A stretch of 64,000 bases of DNA from Spirochaetota bacterium (lineage in GTDB: Bacteria; Spirochaetota; Spirochaetia; SPDA01; JAJSAL01), in NCBI GenBank assembly GCA_024274705.1, contig JAJSAL010000108.1, forward strand, positions 1 through 64,000, in the 5' to 3' direction. The notes beneath the pieces are model-generated. The model was not told the origin of the DNA. It did no database searches and saw only the letters and a list, made by a program, of their open reading frames with translations. Below, piece by piece: positions 45,736-55,292 of the stretch; position 1 is the stretch's first letter, and the number at the start of each line of letters is the position of its first letter. Position numbers and translations under genes: made by a program.

Positions 45736-46958
45736 ACACTATCCTCCACTGCAGCCAGTTCTCCGGAATGCCTCTGTATTTTTTCGACGGCTGAAGCAAT
45801 ATCTTCTATCCCTTTATCAGTACCTAACAGGAGATACTGGGGAAACCAGACCGTTTCCCGGCAGGCCTTTTCCGTGGCAGGCAGCTTCCTGAAACTCTTC
45901 CCTGCAAGATCCGGAACAGCCCTGAGGACCGAGGAATGTCCCAGCATCGCCTGTGAGTATAGAGGAGTGTATCCGGAGAATGCCGGGATACCTTCCGCTT
46001 CCAGGGCCCGGACAAAACGGCCTTTGGGTACACCGGAAAAAGCGGCTGCATCGTACCGGAACATGAAGAGGTGCCAGGTGTTCCGGGTAACCCGGTGATC
46101 CGGTACCAGGGGATCTATCCCCTCGATGTCTTTCAGAAGGTAAATAAGTTTTTCAGCGTTGCCTTCCCTGGTCCGTATCTGTTCATCCAGCCGGGAAAGC
46201 TGACAACGTAAAACCGCCGCCTGCCAATCGGTTATCCGGTAGTTAGTGCCCAGGCGCACATGCTCGTACCACGCGCCCTCCCTGCTCCTGCCGGTGTGAT
46301 GGATAGACCAGCACTGTTCCAGCAAATCTCTGCGTGCGGAAACAATAGCTCCGCCTTCACCGGCGCTCATATTCTTGGTTGCCTGGAAACTGAAGGATCC
46401 ACAGGATCCAAGGGTTCCTGCTTTCTTCCTCTTCCATTCGGACCCATGAGCCTGGGCCGCATCTTCGATGATGAGAATACCGTGTTTTGAAGCTATGGCT
46501 GCAAACGCATCCATGTCTGCCGGAATGCCCGCCATGTGTACAAGTATTACAGCTTTTGTCCTGTGAGTAATAATCTGCCGCACCCCTTCCGGGTCGAGAG
46601 TGTTGGTTTTCGGATCGATATCCGAAAAGACCGGAAGAGCCCCGGTGATGAGCACCGAGGTAAGGGTAGCGATAAACGTGTACGCCGGAATGATCACCTC
46701 GTCACCAGGTCCGATGTCCAGGGCGCGAAGGGCGGTTTCCAGGGATACCGTACCGTTAGCTACACAGAGAGCACCGGAAGTGCCGAGATATTCGGCGAAC
46801 TCCTTTTCAAATGCCGATGCTTCGGGCCCAAGAGTGCCCCACTGACCGCTCCTAAGCACACGACTTAAAGCCTCTTCTTCTTCCTTTCCATACACCGGCC
46901 AGTTCGGAAAAGGGTCAACTCGTACCGGGGTTCCTCCCCCAAGTGCAAGGTGTTTCAT
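45732..46958 (-). CDS. DegT-type PLP aminotransferase, second copy
   Basis: GGGAGGTTT precedes ATG 46958. The 408-residue protein has the DegT landmarks PAYTFIATLTSVLITGA, LIIEDAAQAHGSEWKRK and the Schiff-base Lys in SFSFQATKNMSAGEGGAIV. Together with the nucleotidyltransferase encoded next it suggests synthesis of an amino-sugar nucleotide, or a link to the amino-sugar importer on the other side. It is one of three DegT-type genes in the window, each with a different partner. Confidence 0.88.
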   Translation of the reverse strand: MKHLALGGGTPVRVDPFPNWPVYGKEEEEALSRVLRSGQWGTLGPEASAFEKEFAEYLGTSGALCVANGTVSLETALRALDIGPGDEVIIPAYTFIATLTSVLITGALPVFSDIDPKTNTLDPEGVRQIITHRTKAVILVHMAGIPADMDAFAAIASKHGILIIEDAAQAHGSEWKRKKAGTLGSCGSFSFQATKNMSAGEGGAIVSARRDLLEQCWSIHHTGRSREGAWYEHVRLGTNYRITDWQAAVLRCQLSRLDEQIRTREGNAEKLIYLLKDIEGIDPLVPDHRVTRNTWHLFMFRYDAAAFSGVPKGRFVRALEAEGIPAFSGYTPLYSQAMLGHSSVLRAVPDLAGKSFRKLPATEKACRETVWFPQYLLLGTDKGIEDIASAVEKIQRHSGELAAVEDSV

Positions 46959-47451
46959 ATAAACCTCCCAGTTAATGGTGTCACACGTTGTGTTTCACAG
47001 GTATCAGCCTGTCGATGTTCATCATTGTAATGCAGTAAGTATATAACAAAAAGCTCATTCCGGTGGTTTGGATTGAACTGTGATAGTTTCAATGCCCATA
47101 TTATATCGATGAAAAGAGGGATATCCCAGTAAATTTACTTGCGCTGGTGCAACAATCAGACTACTATCTTAATGAGTTCGAAGGAATGTAGGGCAGTATG
47201 TTCGCTATACAGTGTGAACATTTCGTACCGTCCCTCGCGGGGATATAGCCGGGTATTGGAAACGGATGATTACGGGAAATACGAAAAAGATGATAAACAA
47301 GCATATTTAACATACTGGTTTCTGTATAAATGAATATCTACTTTACGAAGATGGCACCTATCAAGGCCGATGCACTGGAACGTTAAAAAGAGCCGCTTCT
47401 TTGGCGCTTTGTATTTAAGGAAAAAAACCATAAACCATGGAGGAACGTAAC
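46959..47451. other. Gap between divergent DegT-type and catalase genes
   Basis: No gene was recognised in this 493-nt stretch. It should hold the promoters of both divergent genes. An imperfect inverted repeat CACACGTTGTG lies near 46982. The short open frame at 47139-47333 has no family resemblance. Confidence 0.5.
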
Positions 47452-48894
47452 ATGAAAAAGAATAAAACGTTAACAACGGCAGCAGGAGTACCTGTCAGTG
47501 ATAATCAAACTTCTTTAACCGCAGGAGAACGGGGTCCGGTTTTAATGCAGGACCATCACCTTCTTAACAAGCTGGCCCATTTCCATCGCGAACGTATTCC
47601 GGAACGTGTCGTACACGCCAAAGCGGCAGGAGCGCATGGAACATTCATAGTGACAGAGGATATTACCCGCTACACAAAAGCCGGACTGTTTTCAGAAGTA
47701 GGGAAAAAGACCGATGTCTTTGCACGTTTTTCCACCGTGGCGGGGGAGAAGGGTTCGGCTGATACGGTTCGGGATGTTAGAGGTTTTGCGTTAAAATTTT
47801 ACACTGAAGAAGGGAACTGGGACATGGTAGGAAACAATACACCCGTGTTTTTTATACGGGATGCACTGAAGTTTCCTGATTTTATCCATACCCAGAAACG
47901 AATGCCCCAAACCAACCTCCGGTCGGAAACGATGTGGTGGGATTTTTGGTCATTGGTTCCTGAATCACTGCACCAGGTGACCATCCTGTTCTCGGATCGC
48001 GGCGTCCCTGAAGGCATTCCCTTTATGAACGGCTATGGGAGTCACACCTACAGTTTCATCAATGAGGATAATGAGCGCTTTTGGGTGAAATTCCACTTCA
48101 AGACGCAACAGGGAATCCGGAATATGGCCCCGGAAGAGGCAAACCGCATTGCCGGCGAAGATCCCGACTTCCATACACGTCAGCTGTTTGAAGCAATAGA
48201 ACGGGGTGATTACCCCTCGTGGATGTTCTATGTGCAAATAATGCCGGAAGTCCAGGCGGAAAACTATCGTTGGAATCCGTTTGATTTGACGAAGGTCTGG
48301 CCGCATGAGGATTATCCTTTGATTGAAGTGGGGTTGTTGGAGATGAACCGTAATCCCCTCAACTATTTTGCCGAAGTGGAACAGTCCGCCTTTTCACCGG
48401 CTAACGTTGTACCAGGCATTTCCTTTTCTCCTGACAAGATGCTTCAGGCCCGTATTTTTGCGTATGCAGATGCGCATCGCTACCGGTTGGGGGGCAACTA
48501 CGAACAGCTCCCCATTAATCGTCCGAGGGGCGCAGAAGTGAACAATTACCAGCGTGATGGTTTTATGAATCCCGGTGATAACGGAGGGGCAGCGGTGAAT
48601 TATGAACCCAACAGTTTTGGCGGTCCCCAGGCAAATTCAGCTTATAAAGAACCGCCGCTTAAGATTTCAGGAGATGCCGACCGTTACGAACAAAAGAGGG
48701 GTGTGGATGATGACTATGTCCAACCGGGTAATCTCTTTCGCCTGATGCCTTCAGAGGAGCAGACAAGACTTATCAACACTATTGCAGGCAGCCTCAAAAA
48801 GGTTCCGAAAGAAATACAGGAAAGGATGATCGTCCATTTTCACAAAGCCGATAAGGCGTATGGAGAAGGTGTCGCCAAGGGGTTAGGGCTTTGA
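47452..48894 (+). CDS. katA: Monofunctional haem catalase
   Basis: I chose ATG 47452 ([12 protein letters not shown]) because GGAGG lies at 47439-47443, inside the longer frame from 47437. The 480-residue protein is a small-subunit catalase: distal His in [43 protein letters not shown] (cut here to [13 protein letters not shown] and [11 protein letters not shown]), Asn in [12 protein letters not shown], and the haem-binding Tyr in [14 protein letters not shown]. It breaks down hydrogen peroxide. Most anaerobic spirochaetes lack such catalases, so transfer from another group is possible. It stands alone between unrelated genes. Confidence 0.96.
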   Translation: MKKNKTLTTAAGVPVSDNQTSLTAGERGPVLMQDHHLLNKLAHFHRERIPERVVHAKAAGAHGTFIVTEDITRYTKAGLFSEVGKKTDVFARFSTVAGEKGSADTVRDVRGFALKFYTEEGNWDMVGNNTPVFFIRDALKFPDFIHTQKRMPQTNLRSETMWWDFWSLVPESLHQVTILFSDRGVPEGIPFMNGYGSHTYSFINEDNERFWVKFHFKTQQGIRNMAPEEANRIAGEDPDFHTRQLFEAIERGDYPSWMFYVQIMPEVQAENYRWNPFDLTKVWPHEDYPLIEVGLLEMNRNPLNYFAEVEQSAFSPANVVPGISFSPDKMLQARIFAYADAHRYRLGGNYEQLPINRPRGAEVNNYQRDGFMNPGDNGGAAVNYEPNSFGGPQANSAYKEPPLKISGDADRYEQKRGVDDDYVQPGNLFRLMPSEEQTRLINTIAGSLKKVPKEIQERMIVHFHKADKAYGEGVAKGLGL

Positions 48895-48982
48895 TAATGG
48901 CATAACATTGGGTCCAGCCCGCCTGCGGACAACCCGGTGCCATTCCAGGATACAGAAGAGTTTGTTTCCTGCACTTGATTGC

Positions 48983-49351
48983 TTACGTATTACTTCCTTC
49001 TGTCAATGAGTTGTCGAATCCATATCTCTTTCTGAGTGAACGGCAGAAGAAAAAGGGTAAGGCTGAGCAACCGGTGAAAACCGCGACTGCCCCCAGAATT
49101 ACAGCAAGACGAATCCATGGTTGTCCGTCTGCCTGGCGTTCAGCAACAAGGACTATCAGGCTTCTGACCCATTCGAGTGCTCCTATAACAAGAATGATTT
49201 GTACAAGGCGGGCTGCCCGGGCGCGCTTGAAAAGAAGGAGAAAAGGGAACAGTAATGCAATAAGAACGAGGGGTATCAGTCCTGTGCGCAGAAAGTGTGC
49301 TCCAAGCAGTAAGGAACTCAAAACAACGGGAAGTAACAGGAGGACATTCAT
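48983..49351 (-). CDS. Small integral membrane protein of unknown function
   Basis: The minus-strand frame is strongly hydrophobic with four likely membrane helices (NVLLLLPVVLSSLLLGAHFL, LIPLVLIALLFPFLLLF, LVQIILVIGALEWVRSLIVLV, LAVILGAVAVFTGCSALPFFF), an organised pattern that the overlapping plus-strand frame lacks. Charged turns (RARAARL, AERQADGQPW) resemble conserved proteins of unknown function seen in other bacteria. It converges on the catalase gene. Confidence 0.65.
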   Translation of the reverse strand: MNVLLLLPVVLSSLLLGAHFLRTGLIPLVLIALLFPFLLLFKRARAARLVQIILVIGALEWVRSLIVLVAERQADGQPWIRLAVILGAVAVFTGCSALPFFFCRSLRKRYGFDNSLTEGSNT

Positions 49352-49566
49352 GACACGTACTCCTTAGGTGGTCTACCTGGTGAGTGTGTTGAAAACAAGT
49401 AAGATACCAAGCTTGTCAAACCGGTCGTAAGCAATAATCCACCTCAATTGCCCTGATGATAAGGAATAAACTGGTGCATGTTACCTGCTATTGCCTAAAA
49501 AAACAAGGGAAGCATATCTGACTAAAAACTGCCGGAATGAACTGCCCCGGGGTCACGATTCAGGTA

Positions 49567-50709
49567 TCAGTTGTTTACTTCAGTCCACCGTTTTTCCCGG
49601 ACACTTTTCATGACCGCATCGAGAATTACCATCTCGTCGTAACCTGTCCGAAAGGTGGGACGGCCAAGTTTATTCTCTTCCTTACCGGTATGCATCACCT
49701 GGTAGAAATCCTTGAACAGGTTAAGCACGGCATCATAGTATCCTACAGGATGTCCTGCCGGCAGGGTGGCAAAACGGGCGGTGGAAGGATCCTGCAGGAC
49801 TGGAGACTCGGTCAGGGTCTCGTTAGCCTTGTTCCGGTACCCGATCCAAAGTTTGTCGGACCACTTGTGGTTCCAGGCCATGGAACAGCTGGATCCATAT
49901 ACCTGGAACTCGGTGTCCGATTTTCGGCCGTTACACACCTGGCTGGTAGTAAACGAACCGGGTACGCCGTTATCCATATGGAAAAGTACGGCGGAATAAT
50001 CCTCTACTGCTACGTTTACATTTTCGTACTCGATATCACCCGCCTTTTCAAAAGCCACCACCTGCTTAGCCGGTTTTTTTCGGACCGGAATGATGGTTTT
50101 GATATCCCCCATCACTTCCCTGACGGTAAGACCGGTTACGAACTGAATGAGGTCGAACCAATGACTTCCCAGGTCCGCCGTGATATTGGATTCCCCGCTT
50201 TCCTTTTTGTCCAGCCGCCAGGAGTAGTCAGTGTCTTGAGAAAGCCAGTCCTGAAACCATGTACCGGTAATAAGCCGGATATCTCCCGCGTCCCCCCGGC
50301 GAACCCTTGCCGCCATTTCCTGTACAACCGGATAGTACCGGTAACAGAAGTGAACACCCGTGACGGCTCTTTTCTTCTCCGCCAGGTTTACCAGTTATTC
50401 AGCTTCAGCCAGGGTCATGGCCAGGGGTTTTTCACTCATTACCTGTTTTCCCTTTTCCAGGGCCTCTTTGGTAATGGAGCAGTGAACCTTGTTAGGCGTA
50501 CAGTTATGTATCACGTCGATGGACGGGTCGTTCAGGATGTCCCGGTACTCCTTTGCCACAACAGGAACATTGAACCGGGCTGCTGTTTCCGCGGCAAAAT
50601 CCGGATTCGCATCGTTCACTGCGCTTACATTAACACCGCCGATCCTCTTGAGTGCGTCAATGTGGACGCCTCCAATATAACCTGTTCCGATAACACCGAC
50701 ATTGATCAT
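49567..50709 (-). pseudogene. Gfo/Idh/MocA-family oxidoreductase with one in-frame TAA
   Basis: From ATG 50709 the protein has the NAD-binding GVIGTGYIGGVHIDAL, NPSIDVIHNCTPN-like region and EKGKQVMSEKPLAMTLAEAE, where a TAA at 50395-50397 interrupts it. The same frame goes on with LVNLAEKKRAVTGVHFCYRY and the whole C-terminal domain (ITADLGSHWFDLIQFVTG) to 49567. Together this is a 380-codon, full-length sugar or inositol dehydrogenase-like gene. Its start overlaps the DegT-type gene's stop, so the pair may have interconverted a keto-sugar and an amino-sugar or inosose. A readthrough or sequencing error is possible, but nonsense mutation is simplest. Confidence 0.82.
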
Positions 50710-51935
50710 GACACGTACTTCCTTACGGTGCTGATAAATGTATCGGCCTTTGTATCGACTTCATCATCAGTACTCATTGGATTCACGCCGAATGCGGCTC
50801 CCAGCCCGGCATCGATGACACCGATGGAAATATTGATTGCCCTGTCCAGGATACCGTCGGTTTGGGGCAGCATGCCTTTGTAGTATTTCACGTCTGTCGG
50901 GAATTCTTCGCTTCGGAAAGGAGGTCCCGGGGTTAGTTGTTTCTTCTCAAGAATCTGCTCCATATTGTTATATACGTGCCATCCGGAGTGGGCGATGGTC
51001 GTGGTTCCCAGTTCCCCGCACACCTTGTCGGCGATTTCCTTGGTAGGCAGGAATACGGTAAGAAGGGTCCCGCATTCACCGGGGTCATTGATCTTTCTGA
51101 AGGAAATCCCATCAACACCCTGGAGCTTGTCTTTATACCGCTTTTTCAACCGGCGGAGGCCTTCTTTTAACCTGTCTATCTTTCTGAATTGTGCAAGAAG
51201 GAAGGCGGCAGTCAGTTCATTCATGCGGAAGTTCCATCCGATAACAGACCGGTTTCCTACTTCCACACCTGTCCGGTTGGGCAGGTGCCCTTGATCGTGA
51301 AAGGAGAAAGCCGTTGTGTACAGGTCGTCATCACCGGTGACCACCATACCACCGTCCCCGGCATTCATGGTTTTAAAAATATTGAAAGAGTATATCCCGA
51401 CCTTTCCTATCGTCCCTAAATAACTGCCCTTATACGTACCGCCGAATGCCTGGGCTGCGTCCTCGATCAGCATGATTCCGTGTTTGTCCGCGATATCTTT
51501 GAGCGCATCGAGATCGCATGGGTTCCCAAGCATATGAACTGCGAGGATTGCCTTTGTTTTCGGTGATATTCTCTGTTCCACGTCCGTTAGGTCCAGAGTC
51601 AGGCTTTCATCAACCTCCGCGAGGACCGGAACGGCGCCGCAGGCAATGACAGAAGAAATCGATGCGATAAAAGTGTACCCCGGCACGATTACTTCATCAC
51701 CGGGACCGATTCTCGCGGCAGTCATCGCCACGATGAGAGCGGATGTTCCGGAGGAAACGGCAAGGGTATGTTTGATACCGAACTTGCTGCATATTTCCTG
51801 TTCTAATGTATATACTTTCTTTTTAAACGCAGGATCGTTACTATCGCCATATCTGAACAGGTATTTTGACCGGATGACATCCAGTACTTCTTCCTCTTCT
51901 TCTTTTCCTACCCAGTAATATCCAGGTCCCGGCAT
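50706..51935 (-). CDS. DegT-type PLP aminotransferase, third copy
   Basis: I chose ATG 51935 (MPGPGYYWVGKEEEEEV) because GGAGG lies six bases before it; an in-frame ATG at 51950 lies upstream of that site. The 409-residue protein has VPGYTFIASISSVIACGAVP, LIEDAAQAFGGTYKGSYLG and the Schiff-base Lys in YSFNIFKTMNAGDGGMVV. It is closer to the copy at 10061 than to that at 45732, judging from the FGGTYKG and CGGTYKG stretches and the shared IGEEEKKQLF-like start. Its stop overlaps the start of the interrupted oxidoreductase gene. Confidence 0.88.
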   Translation of the reverse strand: MPGPGYYWVGKEEEEEVLDVIRSKYLFRYGDSNDPAFKKKVYTLEQEICSKFGIKHTLAVSSGTSALIVAMTAARIGPGDEVIVPGYTFIASISSVIACGAVPVLAEVDESLTLDLTDVEQRISPKTKAILAVHMLGNPCDLDALKDIADKHGIMLIEDAAQAFGGTYKGSYLGTIGKVGIYSFNIFKTMNAGDGGMVVTGDDDLYTTAFSFHDQGHLPNRTGVEVGNRSVIGWNFRMNELTAAFLLAQFRKIDRLKEGLRRLKKRYKDKLQGVDGISFRKINDPGECGTLLTVFLPTKEIADKVCGELGTTTIAHSGWHVYNNMEQILEKKQLTPGPPFRSEEFPTDVKYYKGMLPQTDGILDRAINISIGVIDAGLGAAFGVNPMSTDDEVDTKADTFISTVRKYVS

Positions 51936-52226
51936 CGTTATCCTCCACATAGTAAAATTGAGTTTAGTGTATCACATTGTATCATGGTGAGGAGGTGTTG
52001 GTCAATCTAATTATGTAAATAACGAGATTAACCGATTTAAAAATATGGTTATTGAATGGTAATTACATTTTAAATACATTTAACTTAATAGTAAAAAGCT
52101 TGAAAAAAATGTATTTAAGATTATTATAGGCAAAATATGTTTTTACAAGTGCCGGAAGTCCTGCCTATGCAGAGCGTCTCTCCTTTTCGGATAGCGACAT
52201 ATCAAAGAGAAAAGTAAAGAGGAGCT
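51936..52226. other. AT-rich gap upstream of the third DegT-type gene
   Basis: This very AT-rich stretch probably holds the leftward promoter. GTATCACATTGTATCAT near 51967 repeats GTATCA twice. Nothing else was recognised. Confidence 0.45.
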
Positions 52227-52424
52227 TCATTGATCCAGCTCATTTCCGAACCGGGCAAGGTCACCAGATCCAAGACCTACTATCCGCTCTATCTCCCGCT
52301 CTGCCGTTTTTACTTCCAAAATCTTCTTAAGAAGCTCGATCTCTTTTACGGCGATACCGGTATGAGCTTCCAGAACCTGGGAATGGCGTGCCTCCCCAAG
52401 GTTCCACTCTAATGATAGACAATA
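52227..52424 (-). pseudogene. Unidentified gene end
   Basis: A minus-strand frame gives EWNLGEARHSQVLEAHTG, then VKEIELLKKILEVKTAERE and a stop after GNELDQ. The composition and helical pattern look like real protein, but there is a stop shortly upstream and no start. I could not name a family. It may be the 3' end of a lost gene. The plus strand also has a short open frame here that looks less protein-like. Confidence 0.3.
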
Positions 52425-52517
52425 TTACCTGCCGGCTCATAAAGGGATGCTGCTTGTGCTGCCTGAATTTCTTTCGCGAGATTTGCGTTTATATTCTTAA
52501 TGAGTCAACGCGAAATA

Positions 52518-52612
52518 TTGCCTTTCCCTTTTTCTTTTGATACAATGGCGTGACTCAAGTGGTGATGGGGTTCACCCTTATCCGCCGTTTCGGCTAATGA
52601 CTCCTTTTTTAG
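52518..52612 (+). ncRNA. Fluoride riboswitch (crcB RNA motif) with its promoter
   Basis: The promoter is TTGCCT at 52518-52523 and TACAAT at 52541-52546, 17 nt apart. The RNA has GGTGATGGGGTTCACC at 52561-52576, GCCGTTTCGGC at 52584-52594 and TAATGACTCCT right after, which is the known order of conserved parts of the fluoride riboswitch. GGGGT in the first loop can pair with ACTCC downstream to make the expected pseudoknot. A T run follows at 52605-52610. It lies about 60 nt before the antiporter gene and should turn it on when fluoride enters the cell. Confidence 0.9.
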
Positions 52613-52669
52613 GCAATCGTTCTCATTCTTTGTAGAGTGCTGTTATAGGCAGTTACGGAGGAGAATTCT

Positions 52670-53941
52670 ATGGCTGTTAGTCTTGCTGAACTCATAATAA
52701 CCTGTCTTTTTGTTGATTGGGTTTTTAAAAAGATCAAAATTCCGGGTTTAGTCGGAATGCTTTTAATAGGGATCACCTTTGGGCCCTATATTCTGGGCAT
52801 GATAGACGGGAACCTGTTAGCGGTGTCAGCCGACCTGCGGCTGATAGCCCTGATTGTTATTTTACTGCGAGCGGGGTTTGAGCTGAGCAAGGATACGTTG
52901 GTCAGGGTAGGGGTAATGGCCCTTCTGTTATCTTTTATCCCTGCTGTTTTCGAGATACTGGCAATCACGTTTTTGGGACCTCTTTTTTTAGGGCTTACAA
53001 GAATGGAGTCGGCAATTCTCGGTGCTATTTTAGGCGCTGTTTCCCCGGCTGTCGTTGTTCCCCTTATGATCGGCTTCATAAAAGAACGGAGGGGTGCAAA
53101 GAAGGGAATACCAACCATGATGCTGGCGGCATCATCCATTGATGATGTTTTTGTTATCGTTGTTTACAGCATATTAATCGGCATTTATCTCGGGCGTAAA
53201 GTAGGCATTCTTTGGGAATTGGCGGGGATACCGATTTCTATTGGATTAGGTATCCTTGTCGGGCTGGTAATTGGGCTGATCCTCTATAAGCTTTTTAAGC
53301 GTTACAATCCCAGGGCCACTAAGAGAGTGCTCTTTATACTGAGTATAGCCATTCTCCTGGTACGGCTGGAGCATGTACTGGAAAACATCGTACCCTTTTC
53401 GGCGCTTATAGCTGTAATGGCGATCGGATTTATTATTCTTGAAAAGCGGGAGCATTACGCCCATGAGCTTTCCTCGAAACTAGGTAAAATATGGGTTTTC
53501 GCGGAGATACTGCTGTTTACCCTGGTAGGCGCCCAGGTTAATGTCGGGGTTGCGCTGAAAGCTGGTCTTGCCGGAATCGCTCTGATATCATTGGGTTTGG
53601 TTGCAAGGAGTATTGGAACATTTCTCTGTACGCTGGGCAGTAATCTTAATTTAAAAGAGAGGTTTTTCGTGGTGATCGCCTATCTGCCAAAGGCAACAGT
53701 ACAGGCTGCCATAGGGGCGGCACCCCTTGTGGCCATGAAGTTTGCGGGGATGGATACCGCCCCGGGTGATATGATACTTACAATCGCCGTTGTAAGTATT
53801 CTCTATACCGCACCCCTGGGGGCATGGGCGATTTCAGTTGTAGGAAAGAGAGTGCTGGAAATCTCTCCGGAAGAACTGACAGAGTCAAAAAAAGCGGTAA
53901 TGGAAAGTGAAGCGGAAATTGACGGCGGGATGATTGTCTAG
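52670..53941 (+). CDS. Cation/proton antiporter of the CPA type, probably fluoride-responsive
   Basis: GGAGG precedes ATG 52670. The 423-residue protein has about twelve membrane segments. SSIDDVFVIVVYS holds the paired Asp residues typical of CPA antiporters, and LLIGITFGPYILG, AILGAVSPAVVVPLM and LPKATVQAAIGAAPL match the family. These proteins swap protons for sodium, potassium or other ions. Antiporters of this sort are among the genes known to be under fluoride riboswitches, where they are thought to help with fluoride or acid stress. No crcB/fluc or CLC-F gene is in the window. Confidence 0.92.
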   Translation: MAVSLAELIITCLFVDWVFKKIKIPGLVGMLLIGITFGPYILGMIDGNLLAVSADLRLIALIVILLRAGFELSKDTLVRVGVMALLLSFIPAVFEILAITFLGPLFLGLTRMESAILGAILGAVSPAVVVPLMIGFIKERRGAKKGIPTMMLAASSIDDVFVIVVYSILIGIYLGRKVGILWELAGIPISIGLGILVGLVIGLILYKLFKRYNPRATKRVLFILSIAILLVRLEHVLENIVPFSALIAVMAIGFIILEKREHYAHELSSKLGKIWVFAEILLFTLVGAQVNVGVALKAGLAGIALISLGLVARSIGTFLCTLGSNLNLKERFFVVIAYLPKATVQAAIGAAPLVAMKFAGMDTAPGDMILTIAVVSILYTAPLGAWAISVVGKRVLEISPEELTESKKAVMESEAEIDGGMIV

Positions 53942-54012
53942 GTTTTTTGAGTTCGATAGCCGGCGGTCTCCCGCAGCTCGGACAAGTTTGATAAAATAGT
54001 TGCTTTTCTACC

Positions 54013-54041
54013 TTGATATATTGTGAAATTAGATATATATA
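54013..54041 (+). promoter_or_regulatory. Likely promoter of the ROK gene
   Basis: TTGATA at 54013-54018 and TATATA at 54036-54041 are 17 nt apart, 31 nt before the ROK start codon. Confidence 0.45.
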
Positions 54042-54072
54042 AAAGGTAACTTCCGGTATTAAAAAGAGAAAC

Positions 54073-55284
54073 ATGAAAGAACTGTCCAGGGATGAACTGA
54101 AGGTTATTCACACGATTTTTATGACCCGGGTTCCCACGCGTATCTCGATTGCCGAAGCCATCGGCTTAAGCCTCCTGAAAATAGCGTCCCTTCTGTCCGG
54201 GTTGGAAGAAAAGAGGTATATACGGAAAGAAGGGAAGCTGCAATCAAAAACCGGCAGACCTTCCCATATCTACGCCCTCGTTTCAGAACGGTTTTACACT
54301 ATCGGTATATCTGTGGATATTGGCTTTTACCGCCTCCTTGTCCTGGACTGTTGTAAACACATCGTGATGGACCGCCGGTTGGAACTGGCTGTACCGTCGG
54401 ATCCTGCAGAGTACATACAGCATCTCGAATCTGAGATCAGTGCTTCAGTTGTTGCGATTCGCGATGAGTTCCGGGAACAGGGAAAGGAAATCGTTGCCGT
54501 GTGCGCCGCTCTTACCGGTATGGTCGATTCGGTCCGGGGTGTCTGGCTTCTCGGTCTCCAGGTGGGGGGCATAAAAAATATAAAAATAGCGGAGATGTTT
54601 GGGGAGCGCACGGGTATCCCTTTTTTTGTCGACGATAATTCCCGGTCCGTCGCTTTTCTGGAACAGAGGGCAGGAAGCGGGGTGGAACTGGAGGATTTTA
54701 TCCTTCTCTATCTGGGAAAAGGGGTGGGAGCCGGTCTGGTTATCAATGGCGGGATATATACAGGGTATCACGGCATTGCCGGTGAAATCGGGCATATACC
54801 CCAGGGAAATAACAGCTACCGGTGCAGCTGCGGAAACATCGGCTGTCTCGAAGCCATCGTATCTCCTGCAGGAATAAAACGGGTCATGGCAGACAGGCTG
54901 CGGGAAGGAGTAGTTTCCTCCTTGAGCAGATATATTGGGGAAAAAGAGAACAACCTGGATCTTGAAATAATCAAACAAGCTGCAGAGGAAGGGGACCGGT
55001 TCGCCATCTCCACACTGTATGAACTGGGGACCTTTATCGGCGACGCCTGTACGACTCTTATCAAACTCTTCAATCCCCAGAGGATCATCATCAGCGGTTA
55101 CAGCTCCACGCTGAAAGAGTTTTTCAAAGAAGCGATCGAACAGAAGATCAGGCGCAGTGTAATTTTATCGATGCTCATTGACTACGAAACGGTCTTTGCC
55201 GATTACGAACTCCATCATGAAGCGTATGGAGCAGGCCTCCTGGCGCTCCACAGGTATTTTCTCGAGCGGGTGAAAGCGTCGTAA
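54073..55284 (+). CDS. ROK-family transcriptional regulator or sugar kinase
   Basis: The 403-residue protein has an N-terminal winged helix-turn-helix (residues ~8-60, TRISIAEAIGLSLLKIASLL) and the ROK domain: ISVDIG near the nucleotide site, ALTGMVDSVRG, YLGKGVGAGLVINGGIYTGY, GEIGHIPQG and the zinc motif CSCGNIGCLEA. The HTH suggests a repressor of the NagC/XylR type and not a kinase. It lies nine bases before the aminopeptidase gene, so the two probably share a transcript. The ligand is unknown. Confidence 0.9.
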   Translation: MKELSRDELKVIHTIFMTRVPTRISIAEAIGLSLLKIASLLSGLEEKRYIRKEGKLQSKTGRPSHIYALVSERFYTIGISVDIGFYRLLVLDCCKHIVMDRRLELAVPSDPAEYIQHLESEISASVVAIRDEFREQGKEIVAVCAALTGMVDSVRGVWLLGLQVGGIKNIKIAEMFGERTGIPFFVDDNSRSVAFLEQRAGSGVELEDFILLYLGKGVGAGLVINGGIYTGYHGIAGEIGHIPQGNNSYRCSCGNIGCLEAIVSPAGIKRVMADRLREGVVSSLSRYIGEKENNLDLEIIKQAAEEGDRFAISTLYELGTFIGDACTTLIKLFNPQRIIISGYSSTLKEFFKEAIEQKIRRSVILSMLIDYETVFADYELHHEAYGAGLLALHRYFLERVKAS

Positions 55285-55292
55285 CAGGTCTG

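Noticed and set aside
48975-49367. 130-codon plus-strand open frame after catalase
   Set aside because: Rich in Arg and Thr with no structure; the minus strand has four regular membrane helices and is the better candidate.
49537-50883. 448-codon plus-strand open frame
   Set aside because: It is the complement of the Gfo/Idh-family gene and part of the DegT-type gene, whose minus-strand products show clear family motifs; the plus-strand translation shows none.
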